From the NCBI RefSeq assembly GCF_002251365.1, contig NZ_NPJH01000077.1, forward strand, positions 1-43,394: a stretch of 43,394 bases of DNA, read 5' to 3'. The notes beneath the pieces are model-generated. The model was not told the origin of the DNA and made no database searches. It saw only the letters and a program-made list of their open reading frames with translations. Made by a program: the position numbers and the translations under genes. Shown piece after piece: positions 25,482 to 33,113 of the stretch; position 1 is the first letter of the stretch; each line of letters starts with the position of its first letter. Source of the stretch: Prevotella sp. P3-122. Its GTDB lineage: Bacteria > Bacteroidota > Bacteroidia > Bacteroidales > Bacteroidaceae.

Positions 25482-27977
25482 CTATTTCCCTTTCCTTCTC
25501 TTCCACCATGCTCTTGCCAATGTTGCCAGAATCACTATGATTACTATAGCATACGCTATGTATGCCGCAGTCTCTGTATTGTCGACGCTCTTCGGGAAGA
25601 ATGTCAGCTCAACCTTGTGTTTTCCAGCCGGGATGTTGATGGCTCGCAATATATAGTTTACTCGTCCCACCTCTACGGGCTTGCCGTCGACGGTAGCCTT
25701 CCATCCCGGGTAGTAAATCTCCGACAAGACAAGGATTCCTCCCTTGCCCGTGCTCACCTCGTAAGCTAATTTGTTGGCATCGTAGGCAGTAATAGAAGCT
25801 ACCGACACCTCGTCCTGCGCTACCGCCTCTCCAAGCACGTCCTTGAAACGCTTGTCGGCAACGGCCTCGTGTCTAAGGTTGACCTTCCCTACAGCCGCTA
25901 TCTCGTCATTGGCATTGTCAACATATGTAATCTTGTCAACCATCCATGCATTGCCGTAGGTGTATGGGTTTTGTATGGGCACCGTCTGTCCACCCTGCAA
26001 CGGCACAATGAAATACTTTGTATTCAGCATGTTTAGCACAGGCCATACAGAGTCACCGTTCACCTTGGTCATATCTCCCATGGTCTCTGCTATTGCCGGC
26101 ATCAGCTTTCTCATCTCAGGCGCTATGTATGCGTCTATCATTTCCTGATAGCGGCGCAACTTGGCAGGATGGTAGCCACCGATGCTCTTGTGGTAGTATG
26201 ATGTCTCGTTCTCGTTGAAGGTGTTCGAGGCAAGGTTCAGCACCCTATAGTCGAGTGCCTTGTCCTGCAGAATCTCACGGTCAGCGTCGGTCATTGGCAC
26301 AGGAGCCTCCTTCACACTTGCCTCAACAAACATGTCGTCGTTGAGGTAGCGCTTGTTCACCGCCCACATATCGACAAGGCACAGCATGGTAAGCGTGCCC
26401 ACCATCCATGTCTGCTTGAGCTTGCCCGCCTTGAAAAGCAACAGCACGAGCGTGCCTGCAACAATTACGGCCAGCGAGCGCCAGCAGTCGGCAGTAAACA
26501 CTGCCTGCCTCATAGCCCGGAGGTTAGGGAGGAGCTGGCTGAGATACTCCTGCGGTATCTGCTGCAGCGACCTCATCTCCTGCGCTGACACGAAGTCGGA
26601 GAAGAATACCGACGGCATCAGAGCGAACAACAGGCATACTCCACCCGTGAGGGCAAAGCTGAGATAGAATGTCTTAAGCTTTTTGTTCAGTATGGTCGGA
26701 TCATCAGCTATTGTCTTGAGTGCCATCATGGCAAGCAGTGGTATCGTGAACTCTGCAATGACAAGTATCGACGCCACCGTCCTGAACTTGGCATACATGG
26801 GCACATAGTCGAGGAAGAAGTCGGTGAAGGGCATAAAGTTGCGTCCCCACGACAGCAGTATCGACAACACGGTTGCCACGAGCAGCGCCCACTTCATAGG
26901 TCCCTTGACGATGAACAGTCCCAAGACAAAGAGCATCATAACAAAGGCTCCCACATACACGGGGCCACTTGTGCCGGGCTGGTTACCCCAGTACTGTCCC
27001 ATCTGCTGGTAAACGGGGATAAAGTTAGGGTCGGCCTTGTCCATGGCAGTCTTGTTCATGGCAAGGGGCACCGACGCACCACCCTTGGCATTAGGCACCA
27101 GCAGCGTCCATGTCTCGTCAATACCGTAGCTCCATTGGGTAATATAGTCGCGGTCCAGTCCCGAGCTTGTCTGATTAGCCGAGTTGGCCTTCACCAGCTC
27201 GCTCTTTCCTCTCATGCTCTCCTGTCCGTATTCCCATGTATGATAGAGGTTCGAAATATTGACGCAGATACCTATTACGGCACCAGCTGCACACACTGCA
27301 GAGGCTTTCAGGAAATGGAGCATCCGCTTGTTCCGTATTGCCTCTACGAGGTAGGCCACTATCATGCAGATAATGATAAACAGGTAATAGTAAGTCATCT
27401 GCACATGGTTTGCCAGCACCTCGAAAGCCGAGAATATCGCCGTAACGAGGAAGCCGCGCAGGTAACGGCCCCGGAAGCTCAGCACCACGCCGGCTATCAT
27501 TGGTGGCAGATATGCGAGAGCCTCCACCTTCCAGTAATGGCCTGCAGCAATGATAATGAAGAAATAGGATGAGAACGCCCATATCACCGAGCCCAGCACA
27601 GCGAGATGGCGGCGGAAGTCGAACGAGCGCAGCAGTATGTAGAAACCCAGCAGATAGGCAAAGACATACCACACGTAGCTTGGCAGCCACAGATGATAAG
27701 CCTTGGCAAGAGCCGCCAGACTGTCGGTACTCTTGTACGACGGTGCCGTCTGATAGGTGGGCATACCTCCGAACACGGAATTCGACCACCGGCTTCTCTC
27801 CCCCGTCCTCTGGTAATATTCGCTTAGCTCATGCCCGAGGCCCTTTCCGGCCTGTGAGTCATGCTGGTAGAGTATTCTGCCGTCTATGTCAGCCGGCATG
27901 AAATAAAAGAATGCGATAGCGGCAAAGAGTGCTACGACAATAATGTCGGGCAACAGTTGTTTTAACCTTTCCTTCAT
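25482..27977 (-). CDS. YfhO-family multi-spanning membrane protein
   Basis: The preferred start gives an 831-residue protein beginning MKERLKQLLPDIIVVALFAA. A longer frame begins at 28046, but its extra 23 residues are not typical of the family. There are about a dozen membrane segments, an early periplasmic loop with YQHDSQAGKGLGHELSEYY near residue 40, and a C-terminal soluble region followed by a last helix and a basic tail. That soluble region contains LSEIYYPGWKATVDGKPVEV, a signature of YfhO proteins. The family is thought to include GT-C-like glycosyltransferases or lipid-linked glycan handlers, but function is poorly known. It heads the minus-strand series with LamG, fkp, GSCFA and GH31, so a role in glycoconjugate display is possible. 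Confidence 0.82.
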   Translation of the reverse strand: MKERLKQLLPDIIVVALFAAIAFFYFMPADIDGRILYQHDSQAGKGLGHELSEYYQRTGERSRWSNSVFGGMPTYQTAPSYKSTDSLAALAKAYHLWLPSYVWYVFAYLLGFYILLRSFDFRRHLAVLGSVIWAFSSYFFIIIAAGHYWKVEALAYLPPMIAGVVLSFRGRYLRGFLVTAIFSAFEVLANHVQMTYYYLFIIICMIVAYLVEAIRNKRMLHFLKASAVCAAGAVIGICVNISNLYHTWEYGQESMRGKSELVKANSANQTSSGLDRDYITQWSYGIDETWTLLVPNAKGGASVPLAMNKTAMDKADPNFIPVYQQMGQYWGNQPGTSGPVYVGAFVMMLFVLGLFIVKGPMKWALLVATVLSILLSWGRNFMPFTDFFLDYVPMYAKFRTVASILVIAEFTIPLLAMMALKTIADDPTILNKKLKTFYLSFALTGGVCLLFALMPSVFFSDFVSAQEMRSLQQIPQEYLSQLLPNLRAMRQAVFTADCWRSLAVIVAGTLVLLLFKAGKLKQTWMVGTLTMLCLVDMWAVNKRYLNDDMFVEASVKEAPVPMTDADREILQDKALDYRVLNLASNTFNENETSYYHKSIGGYHPAKLRRYQEMIDAYIAPEMRKLMPAIAETMGDMTKVNGDSVWPVLNMLNTKYFIVPLQGGQTVPIQNPYTYGNAWMVDKITYVDNANDEIAAVGKVNLRHEAVADKRFKDVLGEAVAQDEVSVASITAYDANKLAYEVSTGKGGILVLSEIYYPGWKATVDGKPVEVGRVNYILRAINIPAGKHKVELTFFPKSVDNTETAAYIAYAIVIIVILATLARAWWKRRKGK

Positions 27978-28065
27978 TTGTTGTATTTCGTTTTTTATTA
28001 TCCGAAGAGTATGCGAGAATGCATAGCCCCGGTGGCCGCACGGCAACAGGCTATTTCTCAGTATG

Positions 28066-28073
28066 CAAAGATA
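28066..28073 (-). promoter_or_regulatory. Promoter -7 box upstream of the YfhO gene
   Basis: On the minus strand this reads TATCTTTG followed by C, a good TAnnTTTG box. It lies 88 bases before the preferred YfhO start at 27977 and 19 before the alternative start at 28046. It is divergent from the mtnN promoter at 28139-28146. Confidence 0.5.
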
Positions 28074-28138
28074 CGGGAAAAATATGACATTCGGCTACAA
28101 ATGTATGAAAAACATTTCCACACATCATTTTTTTTTTA

Positions 28139-28146
28139 TACTTTTG
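28139..28146 (+). promoter_or_regulatory. Promoter -7 box for mtnN-luxS
   Basis: TACTTTTG followed by C matches TAnnTTTG and is preceded by a run of T. It lies 49 bases before the mtnN ATG. Confidence 0.5.
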
Positions 28147-28195
28147 CAACCCTACACATACACCCCTCATATAGTTGACGAATATTGAACAAGAT

Positions 28196-28870
28196 ATGAG
28201 AATTGGAATTATAGTAGCCATGGACAAGGAGTTCGCACAGCTGATGACACTCCTTGACGACAGCTGCAAGGAGCACTACCACAACACAGACTTTGTCAGT
28301 GGCAGGATTGGAGACAACGAGGTAATCATGCAACAATGCGGCATTGGAAAGGTGAACTCTGCCATAGGAGCCGTGGAAATGATAAACCGCTATGCCCCCG
28401 ACCTGATAATATCCACAGGCGTGGCTGGTGGTGCGGACGCTAAAATGTCGCCACTCGACGTCGTGGTATCTACAGAATGCACATACCACGACGCCTACTG
28501 CGGCAGCGAGTGTGAGTACGGACAGATAATGGGCATGCCGGCAAGATACAAGTCGCCGCAGGCTCTCGTGGACAAGGCCTTGAGCTGTGGAAATGTAACG
28601 GCAGGCCTAATAGTTAGCGGAGAGTGGTTTGTTGACAGCCGCGAGAAAATGATGTCCATACTCGACCATTTCCCCACAGCAAAGGCTGTTGACATGGAGA
28701 GCTGCTCCATTGCGCAGACATGCCACAAATACAAGACACCTTTCGTGTCGTTCAGAATAATCAGCGACGTACCACTCAACGACACTGATGCCTCACAGTA
28801 TTTCGACTTCTGGAACCGTATGGCCGAGGGCAGCTTTAACGTCACAAAAGACTTTCTCTCAAAATTATAG
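28196..28870 (+). CDS. mtnN: 5'-methylthioadenosine/S-adenosylhomocysteine nucleosidase
   Basis: This 224-residue cytoplasmic enzyme removes adenine from S-adenosylhomocysteine and methylthioadenosine. The protein begins MRIGIIVAMDKEFAQLM; the ATG at 28196 is preferred over a TTG seven codons upstream because it starts directly at the first strand of the fold. Typical motifs are STGVAGG near residue 70, AKAVDMESCSIAQTC near 165 with the substrate-binding Met-Glu, and FRIISDVP near 190 with the catalytic Asp. It lies 64 bases before luxS, whose product acts on the next intermediate, so the two form an activated-methyl-cycle pair. Confidence 0.92.
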   Translation: MRIGIIVAMDKEFAQLMTLLDDSCKEHYHNTDFVSGRIGDNEVIMQQCGIGKVNSAIGAVEMINRYAPDLIISTGVAGGADAKMSPLDVVVSTECTYHDAYCGSECEYGQIMGMPARYKSPQALVDKALSCGNVTAGLIVSGEWFVDSREKMMSILDHFPTAKAVDMESCSIAQTCHKYKTPFVSFRIISDVPLNDTDASQYFDFWNRMAEGSFNVTKDFLSKL

Positions 28871-28934
28871 TGCTTCCTGTGCCATATAGTTTATAGTACT
28901 TCCTTCGCCAAAACTTTATTTCAAAAAACAAGAT

Positions 28935-29417
28935 ATGAAAAAAATACCGAGCTTCACCATAGACCACCTGCGCCTGTTGCCTGGCATCTACGTTAGCCGC
29001 AAGGACAACGTCGGCAACGATGTGGTAACGACATTCGACATCCGCATGAAGGCACCCAACCGCGAGCCGGCTCTGCACCAGGGTGCCCTGCACACCATAG
29101 AGCATCTGGCAGCTACCTACCTGAGGAACAACGCCCAGTGGGCAGACAGGATAATATACTGGGGTCCAATGGGATGCCTCACAGGCAACTACTTCCTCGT
29201 CAGAGGTGACCTTGAGAGCCGTGATATCCTGCAACTAATGATAGACACCTTCGCCTTCATAGCCGACTATCAAGGTGAGGTGCCGGGGACACAGCCACAA
29301 GACTGCGGCAACTACCTGTTGCACGACCTGCCCATGGCACGACTCGAAGCAAAAAAATATTTAGAAGTATTGAGAGACATCAAGCCCGAAAATCTGGAAT
29401 ATCCGGAGAAGGGCTGA
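28935..29417 (+). CDS. luxS: S-ribosylhomocysteine lyase
   Basis: This 160-residue metalloenzyme splits S-ribosylhomocysteine into homocysteine and DPD, the precursor of the AI-2 signal. Active-site residues are all present: H53, E56 and H57 in the LHTIEHL motif, C81 in GPMGCLTG, and the metal ligand C124 in QDCGNYLLHD. Length equals the usual size. It is paired with mtnN in the same direction. Its last codons (Gly and stop) already belong to the heptamer repeat array that fills the space to coaBC. Confidence 0.96.
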   Translation: MKKIPSFTIDHLRLLPGIYVSRKDNVGNDVVTTFDIRMKAPNREPALHQGALHTIEHLAATYLRNNAQWADRIIYWGPMGCLTGNYFLVRGDLESRDILQLMIDTFAFIADYQGEVPGTQPQDCGNYLLHDLPMARLEAKKYLEVLRDIKPENLEYPEKG

Positions 29418-29502
29418 GGTCGAAGGACTAAGGGCTGAGGTCGAAGGACTAAGGGCTGAGGACTAAGGACTAAGGGCTGAGGACTAAGGACTAAGGGCTA
29501 AG
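29412..29502. repeat. Thirteen tandem heptamers between luxS and coaBC
   Basis: The array is exactly 13 units of 7 bp: GGCTGAG, GTCGAAG and GACTAAG in various order, ending with GGCTAAG (consensus GNCTNAG). The first six units form two identical 21-bp blocks. The array covers the last two codons of luxS on one side and the stop codon of coaBC on the other. It is not a dyad and looks unlike a terminator. Related heptamers occur at 30724-30779 and 32094-32128. Confidence 0.88.
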
Positions 29503-30718
29503 GGCGGTTTCTCATTATTTTGTCGAGAATGAGTGCTGCCGTCTGGTCTTTGGAGCACAGAGGGAGCTGCTCTACTCCATCGCGGGTAATGATGGAGACT
29601 CTATTGGTGTCGGCGGCAAATCCCGTGCCTTCCTCGCTGATGGAATTGGCACATATCATGTCGGCATGCTTCTTTTCGAGCTTCGCCGTGGAGTTGGCAA
29701 TCAGATTGGCGGTCTCCATACTAAAGCCAACGAGTGTCTGCCCGGGCTTTTTATTCTGGCCAAGCTCTGCAAGGATGTCGGTTGTGCGGGTCAAGGGGAT
29801 ATTCATGTCACCATCATTCTTTTTAATCTTCTGCTCCGAGTAGCAGGCAGGCGTATAGTCTGCCACGGCACTGCACATCACTATGATATCCGCATCGGCC
29901 GAGCGGGCTACGGTCTCTCTATGCATGTCATCTGCACTAACGACGTCTACCACGGTAACACCATCGAAGGGGCGCAATCCCACAGGGCCACTGACGAGCA
30001 CCACATTTGCTCCGCGCAGGCAAGCCATCTTGGCTATGGCATATCCCATCTTTCCCGTGGAGCGGTTGGTTATGAACCTTACGGGGTCTATGTGCTCCCT
30101 TGTAGGGCCTGCCGTGATGAGAACCCTCAGTCCCGCCATGTCGTGAGGACATGCTGTATGGAAGAGAATGCGCTGCATGAGCAACTCCTCCGAAGGCAGC
30201 TTGCCGCGTCCTGTGTCACCACATGCCAGGCGTCCCTCTGCCGGCATCATTATATCGTAGCCGTATGCCTTAAGTTTTGAAATATTGTCCTGCACTATCT
30301 GGTTTTCCCACATGTTGGTATTCATGGCAGGCGCAATAACCTTTGGAGCCTTGCAGGCGAGGATGGTCGTTGTGAGCATGTCATCGGCGATGCCTGCCGC
30401 CATCTTCCCAATGACATTAGCCGTTGCGGGAGCAACCATGAAGACATCGGCCTTAGCAGCCAGCGACACATGCCCGACATTGAACTCGAAATTGCGGTCA
30501 AAGGTGTCAACGATGCACTTGTTGCCTGTTAGCGTCTCGAAAGTCACTGGCGTAATAAACTGGCAGGCGTTGCGCGTCATGATGACGTGTACGTCAGCAT
30601 GCGCCTTGACAAGCATCGAGGCGAGATTTGCTATCTTGTATGCAGCTATACTGCCGCTAACTCCTAGAAGTATTGTTTTTCCGCTTAGCATCCAATTAAT
30701 ATCTTTGATATCCAACAT
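29498..30718 (-). CDS. coaBC: Bifunctional phosphopantothenoylcysteine decarboxylase / phosphopantothenate-cysteine ligase
   Basis: The 406-residue product catalyses two successive steps of coenzyme A synthesis in the cytoplasm. The CoaC flavoprotein half (residues 1 to about 190) shows GVSGSIAAYK near 19, the catalytic His in NVGHVSL near 80 and the PAMNTNMWENQ motif near 130. The CoaB half shows ITAGPTREHIDPVRFITNRS near 200 and a C-terminal ligase domain with KIKKN near 295. An alternative start at codon 10 (MLSGKT) is closer to the family norm. It is the last gene of the panB-panC-panD-coaBC series, separated from panD by a heptamer array. The only missing local step is pantothenate kinase. 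Confidence 0.94.
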   Translation of the reverse strand: MLDIKDINWMLSGKTILLGVSGSIAAYKIANLASMLVKAHADVHVIMTRNACQFITPVTFETLTGNKCIVDTFDRNFEFNVGHVSLAAKADVFMVAPATANVIGKMAAGIADDMLTTTILACKAPKVIAPAMNTNMWENQIVQDNISKLKAYGYDIMMPAEGRLACGDTGRGKLPSEELLMQRILFHTACPHDMAGLRVLITAGPTREHIDPVRFITNRSTGKMGYAIAKMACLRGANVVLVSGPVGLRPFDGVTVVDVVSADDMHRETVARSADADIIVMCSAVADYTPACYSEQKIKKNDGDMNIPLTRTTDILAELGQNKKPGQTLVGFSMETANLIANSTAKLEKKHADMICANSISEEGTGFAADTNRVSIITRDGVEQLPLCSKDQTAALILDKIMRNRP

Positions 30719-30723
30719 TAACC

Positions 30724-30779
30724 CTTAGACCCCAGCCCTTCGACCTTTGACCTTAGACCTCAGACCTCAGACCTTTGAC
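30724..30779. repeat. Eight tandem heptamers between coaBC and panD
   Basis: Eight consecutive 7-mers: CTTAGAC, CCCAGCC, CTTCGAC, CTTTGAC, CTTAGAC, CTCAGAC, CTCAGAC, CTTTGAC. Read on the minus strand they are GTCTAAG-type words, the same family as the luxS-coaBC array. They fill almost all of the 65 bases between the two minus-strand genes. Confidence 0.85.
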
Positions 30780-30783
30780 CGTA

Positions 30784-31176
30784 CTATTCCATTTCCTCCA
30801 GCAGGCCATGTTTCTCGTAGTGGGCCTTACGCACAATAGCGTTATCCGCGTCTACGAACAGCACCGTCGGCTTATGGACAGCAGCTTCCTGCGGTGTGAG
30901 GTTGGCGTAAGCCATGATGATAACCTTGTCGCCCACTTTAACGCACCGTGCCGCAGCACCATTGAGGCATATAATGCCCGAGCCTCGCTCGCCGGCAATG
31001 ACGTAAGTCTCCAGTCGGCCGCCATTGTCTACGTCGACAATCTGCACCTTCTCATATTCCATGATGCCCGACTGCTCAAGCAGGTATGAGTCGATGGTGA
31101 CGCTGCCGACATAGTCTATCTCAGCCTGCGTGACCGTGGCGCGGTGTATCTTCGCCTTAAGCATTGTCAGTTCCAT
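30784..31176 (-). CDS. panD: Aspartate 1-decarboxylase
   Basis: This 130-residue pyruvoyl enzyme makes beta-alanine from L-aspartate for pantothenate synthesis. The self-cleavage site Gly24-Ser25 lies in DYVGSVTID, with [10 protein letters not shown] at the N-terminus and [20 protein letters not shown] near residues 71-90, all typical. The start lies 3 bases after the panC stop; a second Met at codon 5 is also possible. Tight linkage with panC indicates co-transcription. It belongs to the small, self-processing bacterial PanD class. Confidence 0.96.
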   Translation of the reverse strand: MELTMLKAKIHRATVTQAEIDYVGSVTIDSYLLEQSGIMEYEKVQIVDVDNGGRLETYVIAGERGSGIICLNGAAARCVKVGDKVIIMAYANLTPQEAAVHKPTVLFVDADNAIVRKAHYEKHGLLEEME

Positions 31177-31179
31177 GCC

Positions 31180-32028
31180 CTACTCCTCTCTCCAGATAAA
31201 ATTGTCTATGAGTCGTGTCTTGCCTATATACACCGCTATAGCCACGAGCACCTCTCCAGTTATCGTCTCCGTGCGCTGTATGTTGCAGAAGTCCACCACC
31301 TCTACATAGTCCACGCGCGCAAGAGGCTCTTTCTCCAGCACGTCCCTTATGACTTTTATTACGTTGTCTGCGCTGCGCTCGCCTTTCTCTATAACGTCGT
31401 GTCCAGCCTTCAGGCTGCGCGACAGTACGAGGGCAGCCTGCCGTTCCTCCTTGCTGAGGTATGTGTTACGGCTCGATTTGGCCAGTCCGTCGTCCTCCCT
31501 CACAATAGGACATGGCACAATCTCTATGTCGAAGTCGAGGTCACGTACGAAGCGCCGAATGGTTGCCAGCTGCTGTGCGTCTTTCTGCCCGAAGTAGGCC
31601 CTGTCAGGCTGCACGATGTTGAACAGCTTGCTCACAACGGTGCATACTCCGCGGAAGTGGGTTGGCCGGCATGCTCCACAGAGCAGCTCTGTAGTCTCAG
31701 TGGTGTCAACGAAGGATGTGAAATGCGGAGGATACATCTCCGATGGTTCCGGATGGAATATGAGGTCTCCGCCAGCCGTCTCCACGGCCTTCATATCATG
31801 TTCTATGTCGCGCGGGTATGCCTCAAGGTCCTCATTTGGACCAAACTGTATGGGGTTGACGAATACCGACACTACCGTGCGGTCGTTCTGCTGTGCCGAC
31901 TTGGCAATGAGGCTCTGATGGCCTTCATGCAGGTAGCCCATAGTGGGCACGAGGCCTACTGTGAGCCCCGAGCGGCGCCATTCCTTTACTATGGCGCGCA
32001 CTTCCTTGATTGTTTTTACTATTTGCAT
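31180..32028 (-). CDS. panC: Pantothenate synthetase
   Basis: This 282-residue cytoplasmic ligase joins pantoate and beta-alanine using ATP. The nucleotidyltransferase motif PTMGYLHEGH is near residue 28, followed by VNPIQFGPNEDLEAYPRD near 57, and SSRNTYLS near 185 corresponds to the KMSKS-like loop. Length and motifs match the family. It is the second gene of the panB-panC-panD-coaBC series, placed directly before panD, which provides its beta-alanine. Confidence 0.96.
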   Translation of the reverse strand: MQIVKTIKEVRAIVKEWRRSGLTVGLVPTMGYLHEGHQSLIAKSAQQNDRTVVSVFVNPIQFGPNEDLEAYPRDIEHDMKAVETAGGDLIFHPEPSEMYPPHFTSFVDTTETTELLCGACRPTHFRGVCTVVSKLFNIVQPDRAYFGQKDAQQLATIRRFVRDLDFDIEIVPCPIVREDDGLAKSSRNTYLSKEERQAALVLSRSLKAGHDVIEKGERSADNVIKVIRDVLEKEPLARVDYVEVVDFCNIQRTETITGEVLVAIAVYIGKTRLIDNFIWREE

Positions 32029-32048
32029 TTGGTGAAAGTTTTTTTCTG

Positions 32049-32128
32049 GGAATAGAGGGGATAGAGCAGATAGAGGAGATAGAGGGAATAGACCTCAGAC
32101 CTTTGACCTCAGACCTTTGACCTCAGAC
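32049..32128. repeat. Five 9-bp units abutting five heptamers between panC and panB
   Basis: Positions 32049-32093 are five 9-mers: GGAATAGAG, GGGATAGAG, CAGATAGAG, GAGATAGAG, GGAATAGAC. Immediately after, 32094-32128 are five 7-mers alternating CTCAGAC and CTTTGAC, up to the panB stop codon at 32129. The heptamers are the same words as in the coaBC-panD spacer. Two unit lengths thus sit side by side in one spacer, with purine bias switching strand at the joint. Confidence 0.85.
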
Positions 32129-32920
32129 CTAAAACATATTCTCTTGTGCGGGGAATGTTCTGTTCTCGCAATCATCCTTATACTGCCGGAATGCCTGCAG
32201 CATGGTGTCGTGTAGCGACGCGTACTTGCGTACGAACCTTGGAGTGAAGCCGCCGCTATAGTCGAGCATGTCGTGACAGACGAGCACCTGCGCGTCGCAC
32301 TGGTTGCCAGCGCCGATGCCTATGGTCAGTGCCGACGTGCGCTGCGTGATGGCGGCTGCAATGTCGGCAGGCACGCACTCCAGCGTTATGGCAAAGGCTC
32401 CTGCCTTCTCCACGGCCTGTGCGTCTTCCATGAGCTTTCGGGCAGAGTCCTCCGTCTTGCCCTGCACCTTGTATCCTCCCAGAGTGTTGAACGACTGCGG
32501 CGTAAGGCCGATGTGGGCGACGACGGGTATTCCCGCATCCACGATGGCACGTATGCGGTCGGCATACACGGCACCTCCCTCCAGCTTCACTGCCTGGCAG
32601 TTGGTCTCCTTCATGATGCGTCCCGCATTGCTGACGGCATCGTATACCGAGGTCTGATACGACATAAAGGGCATGTCGACGACAACGAAGGCGTTCTTCG
32701 CCCCGCGGCATACCGCCCTGCCATGGTGTATCATATCTTCTACGGTCACGGCAAGGGTGTTGTCATATCCGAGAATGACATTGCCAAGAGAGTCGCCGAC
32801 AAGGATCATGTCGATGCCAGCCTCGTCGACGATACTGGCCGTATGGTAGTCATAGGCAGTGAGCATGCTGAGCACGCGCTTGCCCTTCTGTTGTTGATAA
32901 TATGTAGCTGTATGTTTCAT
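32129..32920 (-). CDS. panB: 3-methyl-2-oxobutanoate hydroxymethyltransferase
   Basis: This enzyme (263 residues from the preferred start) adds a hydroxymethyl group to ketoisovalerate, the first step of pantoate synthesis. The protein begins MKHTATYYQQQKGKRVLSML. A longer frame from 32986 adds 22 unrelated residues and would place the start upstream of the promoter box, so it is rejected. Motifs include LTAYDYHTASIVDEAG near residue 20, ILVGDSLGNVILGYDNT near 40 and AHIGLTPQ near 135. It is the first gene of the pantothenate/CoA series. No ketopantoate reductase gene (panE) follows. Confidence 0.95.
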   Translation of the reverse strand: MKHTATYYQQQKGKRVLSMLTAYDYHTASIVDEAGIDMILVGDSLGNVILGYDNTLAVTVEDMIHHGRAVCRGAKNAFVVVDMPFMSYQTSVYDAVSNAGRIMKETNCQAVKLEGGAVYADRIRAIVDAGIPVVAHIGLTPQSFNTLGGYKVQGKTEDSARKLMEDAQAVEKAGAFAITLECVPADIAAAITQRTSALTIGIGAGNQCDAQVLVCHDMLDYSGGFTPRFVRKYASLHDTMLQAFRQYKDDCENRTFPAQENMF

Positions 32921-32929
32921 TTTTCCGTG

Positions 32930-32937
32930 CAAAAGTA
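32930..32937 (-). promoter_or_regulatory. Promoter -7 box for the panB operon
   Basis: On the minus strand this reads TACTTTTG followed by C. It lies only 9 bases before the panB ATG at 32920, so the transcript would have a very short leader. Confidence 0.5.
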
Positions 32938-33077
32938 CTGCAAAATACGATAATAGGGAAACTTTAGGTTGCCTCTCTCTGTTCATTTAGCTTTTGTTAA
33001 CGTCACTTGACGGCTGAAAAGGAAAATATGAACAGTTTGCGATATTCTATGAATAGTCCTATATGGGTAATATACAG

Positions 33078-33085
33078 TAACTTTG
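33078..33085 (+). promoter_or_regulatory. Promoter -7 box for the efflux operon
   Basis: TAACTTTG followed by C fits TAnnTTTG and lies 28 bases before the ATG of the TolC-family gene. No consensus -33 TTG box is evident. Confidence 0.5.
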
Positions 33086-33113
33086 CATCCGATTTTCAGA
33101 ATAATAGATAGGT

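Noticed and set aside
29412..29502. CRISPR array
   Set aside because: Units are 7 bp without unique spacers of typical length, and no cas genes are present.
31144..32055. A 303-codon plus-strand frame over panC
   Set aside because: It is the complement of panC, which has clear PanC motifs; no promoter, no family and no conserved start.
32921..32986. Longer N-terminus for PanB
   Set aside because: The extra 22 residues are unlike PanB and the frame starts upstream of the promoter box at 32930-32937.
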